DNA of 64,000 nucleotides. Source: Nectonema munidae (Eukaryota; Nematomorpha; Nectonematoida; Nectonematidae). The notes beneath the pieces are model-generated. The model searched no databases. It was given only the letters and a program-made list of their open reading frames with translations, and had not been told where the DNA came from. The stretch is from positions 1 through 64,000 of the forward strand of contig JAUIRK010000330.1 of NCBI GenBank assembly GCA_030549495.1, written 5' to 3'. The translations under genes and the position numbers were made by a program. Below are positions 1 to 13,810 of this stretch, piece after piece (position 1 is the first letter of the stretch; each line of letters starts with the position of its first letter).

Positions 1-925
1 GTCAAAAACAAAGTCATCAAGCAAATGATTATTTCTGTATTCGAGACCGAAAAATCAGCTCTCATCAAGACATATTGCAGCTTCTTCGATAGGTCAAATC
101 TTTCATTGCTTCACAGCATAATGGAATCCTCTGCTATAGGAGTTATCTCTTCAATATCCAACATCTTCAATAGAGTCTCTTGTCATCCGCCACAATGGGC
201 TCTCTGATCCCAAGTTTGCTTCCACTTCCCTCTATCATTAGTGCGGTCATCTGACAACAAGTCCATGAGATTTATTCGAACCCGTTTTCACCAAGTACTC
301 CGATCCGCACCTTCCTTCAAGGAAGCCATGTAAGGGCAAGTAAAACCTCAATTCAAGCTCTTCTGCACAGATCACAACCTCAATCCCTTATGTTCTTTCT
401 CCCTCCATCTCTTCCTTACATCTTGGACCTACGGTTTCCTACCCACACCCCGAACTCAAGACGGGCCCATTTTCTCCTTCCCACATTGAGCAATTAACCT
501 CCTAGAGGAGATGACCAGGTCTCTATGTGCTTAACCCCGCAAGAACTATTCCAGATTGCTTGAATGAGATTATCAACACTAGAGGACCCTTCTCCTACCT
601 ATTAGGAAGTACCACAGAGGACCCAATCAGAACATTACAACTTTCTTCTCTTCGTAGCCTAGAAGGAGGAAAAGCTATGAAGGAGAATCTTAAGCTGCTG
701 TCGTGGCTCCGTGCTACCCAAACCAGTGAAAATTTGCAGCAACTTATTAAAACAGAAATCACAACAAGAGTACCTCCAGCTGTCCAATCTTATCGATGAT
801 CTACTCTTAGGATCATCTGTCGGAACGTTCCTCCACCGATTCCAAAATTCCGGGGATGTCTGAGCGGCTGCACTCAGCTCGGGTCAGATTACACATCTAC
901 CTACGCTGAGCTCACTACGAATCAT
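1..925 (+). pseudogene. Partial left-edge unit, capping-domain part of viral L
   Basis: This is the right-hand part of a unit, entering from outside the window. It corresponds to the end of the polymerase-to-capping linker and the capping (PRNTase-like) block, with the GSTT motif visible near 607. It is clearly more damaged than the matching part of later units. Because its start is outside the window, the array extends further left by an unknown amount. Confidence 0.8.
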
Positions 926-3900
926 GAAGCCTTAAACTGGAAGCATAATGTCCTTGCAATGCATGATGCTTTAGGAGAAGCCCTCTAGAGACAATCACTA
1001 CCCAGCCATTTTGTCATGTTTGCCAGCTGTCTCTGTTTTCTGTGACATGATTATCCTTTTCATCCTTCCCTCTAGGCCCCGTCATAGTACCTTTCAGCTT
1101 CCTGCTTGCAGCTATGGACAAACTGGAGAGTTACGTTTTACTTTTCTCGTGTACTCAAGGTCATAAATTTATCTCCAGAAGTTATGGCCCCTTTGCCTAA
1201 TGTACCAAGAAACCCAAAGAACTTATCTTCTCCTTGAGCAACGTGCTACAATCAATTAGGCAATCGCAGCGTACAGTTGTTCAAGAACTTGACAACCTTT
1301 CTGTTGGAAGTGTTTTGAATCATAGTGACCCTTTGTACTAATTGCTACTGATTTCTTACCACCTTGAGTTCGGTCTTTATTTACTTGAGGTGCCACTGAC
1401 TCTGAGAACCTTTCGTTGATACATTGAATCAATCACTACTAATGGCTTGTCACCTCTTATGGTGACATAGGTGCCTAAATTTGTGCTGGAGCAGTATGGA
1501 GAGGAAAAATTGCATTTCTACCCTCTTTATCCACGATGAAAGGGAAGGCTTATTAAAAATGTACCGGTTTGGGACAGCTAGCCTAACAATGGACCATGAC
1601 CTGTTGATAGATATCACTGGCACATTTGTTATAGATTACATCGTTCAGTTTTATGTTAAGCATCACTGCCCACCTCCTATCACTCGCTCATCATCTTATC
1701 ACCCCCATATTATGTCTATTCACAGATGATCATAACCCCAATCGATCATCTTGTGCTTGCTGGCTCCGCCATCAGAGTGGGCTAAAAGTCTCTTTTTTTG
1801 CCTGCACCAAGTGTTCAGTTACTTCAGGAGAAACCCTAACATTGTTGGATGACAAATCTATTACTCCGCATCGGTCATTTGTTGATCAACTGTACCACAG
1901 AGATGCCCTTGCTGCTATAGGCCGCAGACCTCCTATAACTCGACAAAACACATCACTAATTCTTGAAATCTTGTCTCGTGAGACCATTGACATTCATGCT
2001 TATTTTTTTCAAGTCGAAAGAGATACTGATCACCTTACCAAACACATCTGCACCCACCTGGGTTAGTCTAATCCTGGACATTGAACAATGGAACTTCACC
2101 TTCCGGCCCACGCTCCAATCCTCAATAGTGCTAAAATTAAATGAAATATTTGGGAATCAGCACTACTATAGTGCTCTCAAGACCTTCCTTGACTCCACCC
2201 TCTTATCATCAAACAAGTTTTGCCCTCCAGGAACACCCAACCGATTCCACCAATGGACAGGCCATACTTGTGGAAACCAAGGCATTTTCCAAAAACTATG
2301 GTCTATTCTTACAATCCTCATCATCAAGACATCAATGCGTCAATTTGCTTTAGAATATCAACTGATAGGAGCAGGAGATAACCAGGTTATTTTCCTCCAA
2401 ATCCCAATCACTCCAAATAGCAGATCATTATTAACGGCTGTCAAGAATTCTCTAGCTCTACACTTCCACAAGGTAGGGTTGACCCTAAAAATTTCCGACA
2501 CCTGGTTTTCTGATGTACTCGTATCCTACCAACGGAATTATTACTACAAAGGTAGACTAGTCAATAATGGGCTCAAGGCAGTGCTCCGGGCCTTTGCAGG
2601 CGGCGCAGAGGCCGACCTCGGGTTGCGCACTATAATCACAACTGCAATGTCTGGGGGCTCCAACATAGCTGCTACTCTATCTCATCCTCTACCTGGTCCC
2701 CTCTACTCTCTACTAGAATGATATACTGCTTTATTGCTTACTCCTCGGTATGGATCCCTAACTAAGTTGTCCAACAGTCAATTATCACTACTTTCAATCC
2801 TTAATACCTCCCTTGGCTATTTCCCATTCCTTCAAATAACAGCCTTCTTGTACTCCGGGCATCGAGACCGCTTACAGATTGCCTAACAACCCTCAAGTAT
2901 TTATGGTCTTCTTACCCCAATCTTCATTCTGATATATCCAATGTCTTACAAATTCAAATAGGATCTATCTCTGAACACACCATCGAGACAATGATAGCAG
3001 ATCCCTACAGTCTCAATGTCATCAAGCCTCAGAGCTAAGAGGCTGTCTTGAAAGCTTACACAGAAACCTTCTTGCAACAATCTCCATTGGTCAAAAACAA
3101 AGTCATCAAGCAAATGATTATTTCTGTATTCGAGACCGAAAAATCAGCTCTCATCAAGACCTTAACAGCTATTCGACCGGTCGATCTTTCATTGCTTCAC
3201 AGCATAATGGAATCCTCTGCTATAGGAGTTATCTCTTCAATATCCAACATCTTCAATAGAGTCTCTTGTCATCCGCCACGTGGCTCTCTCTGATCCCAAG
3301 TTTGCTTCCACTTCCCTCTATCATTTAGTGCGGTCATCTGACAACAAGTCCATGAGATTTATTCGAACCCGTTTTCACCAAGTACTCCGATCCGCACCTT
3401 CCTTCAAGGAAGCCATGCTGGGGCAAGTAAAACCTCAATTCCGGCTCTTCTGCACAGATCACAACCTCAATCCCTTATGTTCTTTCTCCCTCCATCTCTT
3501 CCTTACATCTTGGACCTACGGTTTCCTACCTGAACTCGTGACGGGCCCATTTTCTCCTTCCCACATTGAGCAATTAACCTCCTGAGGAGATGACCAGGTC
3601 TCTATGTGTAACCCCCGCAAGAACTATTCCAGATTGCTTGAATGAGATTATCAACACTAGAGGACCCTTCTCCTACCTATTAGGAAGTACCACAGAGGAC
3701 CCAATCAGAACATTACAACTTTCTTCTCTTCGTAGCCTAGAAGGAGGAAAAGCTATGAAGGAGAATCTTAAGCTGCTGTCGTGGCTCCGTGCTACCCAAA
3801 CCAGTGAAAATTTGCAGCAACTTATTAAAACAGAAATCACAACAAGAGTACCTCAGCTGTCCAATCTTATCGATGATCTACTCTTAGGATCATCTGTCGG

Positions 3901-4000
3901 CACGTTCCTCCACCGATTCCAAAATTCCGGGGATGTCTGAGGCTGCACTCAGCTCGGGTCAGATTACACATCTACCTGGGTTGAGCTCACTACGAATCAT
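926..4000 (+). pseudogene. Viral L fossil, unit 1
   Basis: First unit with both borders in the window. It is shorter than the standard unit (3075 bp) and the most damaged, with on the order of a dozen or more breaks concentrated in its first third. From about 2040 rightwards it becomes almost identical to the other units. Such an abrupt change can reflect a real older copy, gene conversion, or unpolished consensus sequence. Confidence 0.8.
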
Positions 4001-7000
4001 GAAGCCTTAAACTGGAAGCATAATGTCCTTGCAATGCATGATGCTTTAGGAGAAGCCTCTAGAGACAATCACTACCCAGCCATTTTGTCATGCTTGCCAG
4101 CTGTCTCTGTTTTCTGTGACATGATTATCCTTTCATCCTTCCCTCTAGGCCCCGTCATAGTACCTTTCAACTTCCTGCTTGCAGCTATGGACAAACTGGA
4201 GAGTTACTTTACTTTTCTCGTGTACTCAAAGGTCATAGATTTATCTCAAGTTATGGCCCCTTTGCCTTATTACCAAGAAACCCAAAGAACTTATCTTCTC
4301 CTCGAGCAATGCTACAATCAGTTAGGCAATCGCAGCGTACAGTTGTTCAAGAACTTAGAAGCACTTTCTGTTGGAATTGTTTTGAATCATAGTGACCCTT
4401 GTATAATTATACTGATTTCTTACCAACTGTAGTTCAGTCTTTATTAGCAGACACCCCAGCTCTGAAACCTTTCGTTGATACATTAATCAATCACTACTCT
4501 TGGCTTGTCACCTCTTATGGTGACATAGGTGCTAAATTTGTGCTGGAGCAGTATGGAGAGGAAAAATTGCATTTCTACCCTCACATCCACGATGAGGAAG
4601 GCTTATTAAAAATGTACCGGTTTGGGACAGCTAGCCTAACAATGGACCATGACCTGTTGATAGATATCACTGGCACATTTGTTATAGATTACATCGTTCA
4701 GTTTTATGTTAAGCATCACTACTTACCTCCTATCACTCGCTCATCATCTTATCACCCCCATATTCTGTCTATTCTAGATGATCATAACCCCCAATCGATC
4801 ACTTATTGCTTACTGGCTCCGCCATCAGAGTGGGCTAAAGTCTCTTTTTTGCCTCACCAAGTGTTCAATTACTTCGGAGAAACCCTAACATTGTTGGATG
4901 ACAAATCTATTACTCCGCATCGGTCATTTGTTGATCAACTGTACCACAGAGATGCCCTTGCTGCTATAGGCCGCAGACCTCCTATAACTCGACAAAACAC
5001 ATCACTAATTCTTGAAATCTTGTCTCGTGAGACCATTGACATTCATGCTTATTTTTTTCAAGTCGAAAGAGATCGCTGTATTCCGCCTGAATGGGCCATA
5101 ATTCAACTAATGCCTAAAGAGAGAGAGTTGAAAATGACACCTCGTGAATTTTCTATCCTAACGCTGGAGTGCAGAATGATGTGCTCAGCGTGTGAAAGAA
5201 ATCTGGTAGAACACATTCTACCCATCTTTCCCCAGCAAACTATGACCATGAACGGCATTTCCATCAAACGACGACTTGAGCGACTGATCACCTTACCAAA
5301 CACATCTGCACCCACCTGGGTTAGTCTAATCCTGGACATTGAACAATGGAACTTCACCTTCCGGCCCACGCTCCAATCCTCAATAGTGCTAAAATTAAAT
5401 GAAATATTTGGGAATCAGCACTACTATAGTGCTCTCAAGACCTTCCTTGACTCCACCCTCTTATCATCAAACAAGTTTTGCCCTCCAGGAACACCCAACC
5501 GATTCCACCAATGGACAGGCCATACTTGTGGAAACCAAGGCATTTTCCAAAAACTATGGTCTATTCTTACAATCCTCATCATCAAGACATCAATGCGTCA
5601 ATTTGCTTTAGAATATCAACTGATAGGAGCAGGAGATAACCAGGTTATTTTCCTCCAAATCCCAATCACTCCAAATAGCAGATCATTATTAACGGCTGTC
5701 AAGAATTCTCTAGCTCTACACTTCCACAAGGTAGGGTTGACCCTAAAAATTTCCGACACCTGGTTTTCTGATGTACTCGTATCCTACCAACGGAATTATT
5801 ACTACAAAGGTAGACTAGTCAATAATGGGCTCAAGGCAGTGCTCCGGGCCTTTGCAGGCGGCGCAGAGGCCGACCTCGGGTTGCGCACTATAATCACAAC
5901 TGCAATGTCTGGGGGCTCCAACATAGCTGCTACTCTATCTCATCCTCTACCTGGTCCCCTCTACTCTCTACTAGAATGATATACTGCTTTATTGCTTACT
6001 CCTCGGTATGGATCCCTAACTAAGTTGTCCAACAGTCAATTATCACTACTTTCAATCCTTAATACCTCCCTTGGCTATTTCCCATTCCTTCAAATAACAG
6101 CCTTCTTGTACTCCGGGCATCGAGACCGCTTACAGATTGCCTAACAACCCTCAAGTATTTATGGTCTTCTTACCCCAATCTTCATTCTGATATATCCAAT
6201 GTCTTACAAATTCAAATAGGATCTATCTCTGAACACACCATCGAGACAATGATAGCAGATCCCTACAGTCTCAATGTCATCAAGCCTCAGAGCTAAGAGG
6301 CTGTCTTGAAAGCTTACACAGAAACCTTCTTGCAACAATCTCCATTGGTCAAAAACAAAGTCATCAAGCAAATGATTATTTCTGTATTCGAGACCGAAAA
6401 ATCAGCTCTCATCAAGACCTTAACAGCTATTCGACCGGTCGATCTTTCATTGCTTCACAGCATAATGGAATCCTCTGCTATAGGAGTTATCTCTTCAATA
6501 TCCAACATCTTCAATAGAGTCTCTTGTCATCCGCCACGTGGCTCTCTCTGATCCCAAGTTTGCTTCCACTTCCCTCTATCATTTAGTGCGGTCATCTGAC
6601 AACAAGTCCATGAGATTTATTCGAACCCGTTTTCACCAAGTACTCCGATCCGCACCTTCCTTCAAGGAAGCCATGCTGGGGCAAGTAAAACCTCAATTCC
6701 GCCTCTTCTGCACAGATCACAACCTCAATCCCTTATGTTCTTTCTCCCTCCATCTCTTCCTTACATCTTGGACCTACGGTTTCCTACCTGAACTCGTGAC
6801 GGGCCCATTTTCTCCTTCCCACATTGAGCAATTAACTTATTGTCGTGATGCTTCTCCTGAGGAGATGACCAGGTCTCTATGTGTAACCCCGCAAGAACTA
6901 TTCCAGATTGCTTGAATGAGATTATCAACACTAGAGGACCCTTCTCCTACCTATTAGGAAGTACCACAGAGGACCCAATCAGAACATTACAACTTTCTTC

Positions 7001-7274
7001 TCTTCGTAGCCTAGAAGGAGGAAAAGCTATGAAGGAGAATCTTAAGCTGCTGTCGTGGCTCCGTGCTACCCAAACCAGTGAAAATTTGCAGCAACTTATT
7101 AAAACAGAAATCACAACAAGAGTACCTCAGCTGTCCAATCTTATCGATGATCTACTCTTAGGATCATCTGTCGGCACGTTCCTCCACCGATTCCAAAATT
7201 CCGGGGATGTCTGAGGCTGCACTCAGCTCGGGTCAGATTACACATCTACCTGGGTTGAGCTCACTACGAATCAT
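4001..7274 (+). pseudogene. Viral L fossil, unit 2
   Basis: Standard-length unit (3274 bp) with polymerase core followed by capping block. It belongs to the left subgroup of nearly identical units (units 2-7). It has a few breaks and is not functional as it stands. Confidence 0.85.
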
Positions 7275-10200
7275 GAAGCCTTAAACTGGAAGCATAATGT
7301 CCTTGCAATGCATGATGCTTTAGGAGAAGCCTCTAGAGACAATCACTACCCAGCCATTTTGTCATGCTTGCCAGCTGTCTCTGTTTTCTGTGACATGATT
7401 ATCCTTTCATCCTTCCCTCTAGGCCCCGTCATAGTACCTTTCAACTTCCTGCTTGCAGCTATGGACAAACTGGAGAGTTACTTTACTTTTCTCGTGTACT
7501 CAAAGGTCATAGATTTATCTCAAGTTATGGCCCCTTTGCCTTATTACCAAGAAACCCAAAGAACTTATCTTCTCCTCGAGCAATGCTACAATCAGTTAGG
7601 CAATCGCAGCGTACAGTTGTTCAAGAACTTAGAAGCACTTTCTGTTGGAATTGTTTTGAATCATAGTGACCCTTTGTATAATTATACTGATTTCTTACCA
7701 ACTGTAGTTCAGTCTTTATTAGCAGACACCCCAGCTCTGAAACCTTTCGTTGATACATTAATCAATCACTACTCTTGGCTTGTCACCTCTTATGGTGACA
7801 TAGGTGCTAAATTTGTGCTGGAGCAGTATGGAGAGGAAAAATTGCATTTCTACCCTCACATCCACGATGAGGAAGGCTTATTAAAAATGTACCGGTTTGG
7901 GACAGCTAGCCTAACAATGGACCATGACCTGTTGATAGATATCACTGGCACATTTGTTATAGATTACATCGTTCAGTTTTATGTTAAGCATCACTACTTA
8001 CCTCCTATCACTCGCTCATCATCTTATCACCCCCATATTCTGTCTATTCTAGATGATCATAACCCCCAATCGATCACTTATTGCTTACTGGCTCCGCCAT
8101 CAGAGTGGGCTAAAGTCTCTTTTTTGCCTCACCAAGTGTTCAATTACTTCGGAGAAACCCTAACATTGTTGGATGACAAATCTATTACTCCGCATCGGTC
8201 ATTTGTTGATCAACTGTACCACAGAGATGCCCTTGCTGCTATAGGCCGCAGACCTCCTACAACTCGACAAAACACATCACTAATTCTTGAAATCTTGTCT
8301 CGTGAGACCATTGACATTCATGCTTATTTTTTTCAAGTCGAAAGAGATCGCTGTATTCCGCCTGAATGGGCCATAATTCAACTAATGCCTAAAGAGAGAG
8401 AGTTGAAAATGACACCTCGTGAATTTTCTATCCTAACGCTGGAGTGCAGAATGATGTGCTCAGCGTGTGAAAGAAATCTGGTAGAACACATTCTACCCAT
8501 CTTTCCCCAGCAAACTATGACCATGAACGGCATTTCCATCAAACGACGACTTGAGCGACTGATCACCTTACCAAACACATCTGCACCCACCTGGGTTAGT
8601 CTAATCCTGGACATTGAACAATGGAACTTCACCTTCCGGCCCACGCTCCAATCCTCAATAGTGCTAAAATTAAATGAAATATTTGGGAATCAGCACTACT
8701 ATAGTGCTCTCAAGACCTTCCTTGACTCCACCCTCTTATCATCAAACAAGTTTTGCCCTCCAGGAACACCCAACCGATTCCACCAATGGACAGGCCATAC
8801 TTGTGGAAACCAAGGCATTTTCCAAAAACTATGGTCTATTCTTACAATCCTCATCATCAAGACATCAATGCGTCAATTTGCTTTAGAATATCAACTGATA
8901 GGAGCAGGAGATAACCAGGTTATTTTCCTCCAAATCCCAATCACTCCAAATAGCAGATCATTATTAACGGCTGTCAAGAATTCTCTAGCTCTACACTTCC
9001 ACAAGGTAGGGTTGACCCTAAAAATTTCCGACACCTGGTTTTCTGATGTACTCGTATCCTACCAACGGAATTATTACTACAAAGGTAGACTAGTCAATAA
9101 TGGGCTCAAGGCAGTGCTCCGGGCCTTTGCAGGCGGCGCAGAGGCCGACCTCGGGTTGCGCACTATAATCACAACTGCAATGTCTGGGGGCTCCAACATA
9201 GCTGCTACTCTATCTCATCCTCTACCTGGTCCCCTCTACTCTCTACTAGAATGATATACTGCTTTATTGCTTACTCCTCGGTATGGATCCCTAACTAAGT
9301 TGTCCAACAGTCAATTATCACTACTTTCAATCCTTAATACCTCCCTTGGCTATTTCCCATTCCTTCAAATAACAGCCTTCTTGTACTCCGGGCATCGAGA
9401 CCGCTTACAGATTGCCTAACAACCCTCAAGTATTTATGGTCTTCTTACCCCAATCTTCATTCTGATATATCCAATGTCTTACAAATTCAAATAGGATCTA
9501 TCTCTGAACACACCATCGAGACAATGATAGCAGATCCCTACAGTCTCAATGTCATCAAGCCTCAGAGCTAAGAGGCTGTCTTGAAAGCTTACACAGAAAC
9601 CTTCTTGCAACAATCTCCATTGGTCAAAAACAAAGTCATCAAGCAAATGATTATTTCTGTATTCGAGACCGAAAAATCAGCTCTCATCAAGACCTTAACA
9701 GCTATTCGACCGGTCGATCTTTCATTGCTTCACAGCATAATGGAATCCTCTGCTATAGGAGTTATCTCTTCAATATCCAACATCTTCAATAGAGTCTCTT
9801 GTCATCCGCCACGTGGCTCTCTCTGATCCCAAGTTTGCTTCCACTTCCCTCTATCATTTAGTGCGGTCATCTGACAACAAGTCCATGAGATTTATTCGAA
9901 CCCGTTTTCACCAAGTACTCCGATCCGCACCTTCCTTCAAGGAAGCCATGCTGGGGCAAGTAAAACCTCAATTCCGGCTCTTCTGCACAGATCACAACCT
10001 CAATCCCTTATGTTCTTTCTCCCTCCATCTCTTCCTTACATCTTGGACCTACGGTTTCCTACCTGAACTCGTGACGGGCCCATTTTCTCCTTCCCACATT
10101 GAGCAATTAACCTCCTGAGGAGATGACCAGGTCTCTATGTGTAACCCCCGCAAGAACTATTCCAGATTGCTTGAATGAGATTATCAACACTAGAGGACCC

Positions 10201-10533
10201 TTCTCCTACCTATTAGGAAGTACCACAGAGGACCCAATCAGAACATTACAACTTTCTTCTCTTCGTAGCCTAGAAGGAGGAAAAGCTATGAAGGAGAATC
10301 TTAAGCTGCTGTCGTGGCTCCGTGCTACCCAAACCAGTGAAAATTTGCAGCAACTTATTAAAACAGAAATCACAACAAGAGTACCTCAGCTGTCCAATCT
10401 TATCGATGATCTACTCTTAGGATCATCTGTCGGCACGTTCCTCCACCGATTCCAAAATTCCGGGGATGTCTGAGGCTGCACTCAGCTCGGGTCAGATTAC
10501 ACATCTACCTGGGTTGAGCTCACTACGAATCAT
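7275..10533 (+). pseudogene. Viral L fossil, unit 3
   Basis: Unit of 3259 bp in which the polymerase core reads open over about 650 codons. It is a member of the left subgroup. The capping block is present but the copy as a whole is broken. Confidence 0.85.
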
Positions 10534-13500
10534 GAAGCCTTAAACTGGAAGCATAATGTCCTTGCAATGCATGATGCTTTAGGAGAAGCCTCTAGAGACA
10601 ATCACTACCCAGCCATTTTGTCATGCTTGCCAGCTGTCTCTGTTTTCTGTGACATGATTATCCTTTCATCCTTCCCTCTAGGCCCCGTCATAGTACCTTT
10701 CAACTTCCTGCTTGCAGCTATGGACAAACTGGAGAGTTACTTTACTTTTCTCGTGTACTCAAAGGTCATAGATTTATCTCAAGTTATGGCCCCTTTGCCT
10801 TATTACCAAGAAACCCAAAGAACTTATCTTCTCCTCGAGCAATGCTACAATCAGTTAGGCAATCGCAGCGTACAGTTGTTCAAGAACTTAGAAGCACTTT
10901 CTGTTGGAATTGTTTTGAATCATAGTGACCCTTTGTATAATTATACTGATTTCTTACCAACTGTAGTTCAGTCTTTATTAGCAGACACCCCAGCTCTGAA
11001 ACCTTTCGTTGATACATTAATCAATCACTACTCTTGGCTTGTCACCTCTTATGGTGACATAGGTGCTAAATTTGTGCTGGAGCAGTATGGAGAGGAAAAA
11101 TTGCATTTCTACCCTCACATCCACGATGAGGAAGGCTTATTAAAAATGTACCGGTTTGGGACAGCTAGCCTAACAATGGACCATGACCTGTTGATAGATA
11201 TCACTGGCACATTTGTTATAGATTACATCGTTCAGTTTTATGTTAAGCATCACTACTTACCTCCTATCACTCGCTCATCATCTTATCACCCCCATATTCT
11301 GTCTATTCTAGATGATCATAACCCCCAATCGATCACTTATTGCTTACTGGCTCCGCCATCAGAGTGGGCTAAAGTCTCTTTTTTGCCTCACCAAGTGTTC
11401 AATTACTTCGGAGAAACCCTAACATTGTTGGATGACAAATCTATTACTCCGCATCGGTCATTTGTTGATCAACTGTACCACAGAGATGCCCTTGCTGCTA
11501 TAGGCCGCAGACCTCCTATAACTCGACAAAACACATCACTAATTCTTGAAATCTTGTCTCGTGAGACCATTGACATTCATGCTTATTTTTTTCAAGTCGA
11601 AAGAGATCGCTGTATTCCGCCTGAATGGGCCATAATTCAACTAATGCCTAAAGAGAGAGAGTTGAAAATGACACCTCGTGAATTTTCTATCCTAACGCTG
11701 GAGTGCAGAATGATGTGCTCAGCGTGTGAAAGAAATCTGGTAGAACACATTCTACCCATCTTTCCCCCAGCAAACTATGACCATGAACGGCATTTCCATC
11801 AAACGACGACTTGAGCGACTGATCACCTTACCAAACACATCTGCACCCACCTGGGTTAGTCTAATCCTGGACATTGAACAATGGAACTTCACCTTCCGGC
11901 CCACGCTCCAATCCTCAATAGTGCTAAAATTAAATGAAATATTTGGGAATCAGCACTACTATAGTGCTCTCAAGACCTTCCTTGACTCCACCCTCTTATC
12001 ATCAAACAAGTTTTGCCCTCCAGGAACACCCAACCGATTCCACCAATGGACAGGCCATACTTGTGGAAACCAAGGCATTTTCCAAAAACTATGGTCTATT
12101 CTTACAATCCTCATCATCAAGACATCAATGCGTCAATTTGCTTTAGAATATCAACTGATAGGAGCAGGAGATAACCAGGTTATTTTCCTCCAAATCCCAA
12201 TCACTCCAAATAGCAGATCATTATTAACGGCTGTCAAGAATTCTCTAGCTCTACACTTCCACAAGGTAGGGTTGACCCTAAAAATTTCCGACACCTGGTT
12301 TTCTGATGTACTCGTATCCTACCAACGGAATTATTACTACAAAGGTAGACTAGTCAATAATGGGCTCAAGGCAGTGCTCCGGGCCTTTGCAGGCGGCGCA
12401 GAGGCCGACCTCGGGTTGCGCACTATAATCACAACTGCAATGTCTGGGGGCTCCAACATAGCTGCTACTCTATCTCATCCTCTACCTGGTCCCCTCTACT
12501 CTCTACTAGAATGATATACTGCTTTATTGCTTACTCCTCGGTATGGATCCCTAACTAAGTTGTCCAACAGTCAATTATCACTACTTTCAATCCTTAATAC
12601 CTCCCTTGGCTATTTCCCATTCCTTCAAATAACAGCCTTCTTGTACTCCGGGCATCGAGACCGCTTACAGATTGCCTAACAACCCTCAAGTATTTATGGT
12701 CTTCTTACCCCAATCTTCATTCTGATATATCCAATGTCTTACAAATTCAAATAGGATCTATCTCTGAACACACCATCGAGACAATGATAGCAGATCCCTA
12801 CAGTCTCAATGTCATCAAGCCTCAGAGCTAAGAGGCTGTCTTGAAAGCTTACACAGAAACCTTCTTGCAACAATCTCCATTGGTCAAAAACAAAGTCATC
12901 AAGCAAATGATTATTTCTGTATTCGAGACCGAAAAATCAGCTCTCATCAAGACCTTAACAGCTATTCGACCGGTCGATCTTTCATTGCTTCACAGCATAA
13001 TGGAATCCTCTGCTATAGGAGTTATCTCTTCAATATCCAACATCTTCAATAGAGTCTCTTGTCATCCGCCACGTGGCTCTCTCTGATCCCAAGTTTGCTT
13101 CCACTTCCCTCTATCATTTAGTGCGGTCATCTGACAACAAGTCCATGAGATTTATTCGAACCCGTTTTCACCAAGTACTCCGATCCGCACCTTCCTTCAA
13201 GGAAGCCATGCTGGGGCAAGTAAAACCTCAATTCCGCCTCTTCTGCACAGATCACAACCTCAATCCCTTATGTTCTTTCTCCCTCCATCTCTTCCTTACA
13301 TCTTGGACCTACGGTTTCCTACCTGAACTCGTGACGGGCCCATTTTCTCCTTCCCACATTGAGCAATTAACTTATTGTCGTGATGCTTCTCCTGAGGAGA
13401 TGACCAGGTCTCTATGTGTAACCCCCGCAAGAACTATTCCAGATTGCTTGAATGAGATTATCAACACTAGAGGACCCTTCTCCTACCTATTAGGAAGTAC

Positions 13501-13810
13501 CACAGAGGACCCAATCAGAACATTACAACTTTCTTCTCTTCGTAGCCTAGAAGGAGGAAAAGCTATGAAGGAGAATCTTAAGCTGCTGTCGTGGCTCCGT
13601 GCTACCCAAACCAGTGAAAATTTGCAGCAACTTATTAAAACAGAAATCACAACAAGAGTACCTCAGCTGTCCAATCTTATCGATGATCTACTCTTAGGAT
13701 CATCTGTCGGCACGTTCCTCCACCGATTCCAAAATTCCGGGGATGTCTGAGGCTGCACTCAGCTCGGGTCAGATTACACATCTACCTGGGTTGAGCTCAC
13801 TACGAATCAT
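10534..13810 (+). pseudogene. Viral L fossil, unit 4
   Basis: Unit of 3277 bp in the left subgroup, with the same domain order as its neighbours and about four breaks. Confidence 0.85.

Noticed and set aside
5103-5369. Antisense 88-codon frame repeated in most array units
   Set aside because: It is the reverse reading of the conserved viral polymerase block, present only because the sense strand is constrained; it has no start context or promoter of its own.
5399-5611. 70-codon frame repeated in every unit on the + strand
   Set aside because: It is a frame shadow inside the polymerase block and carries no family features.
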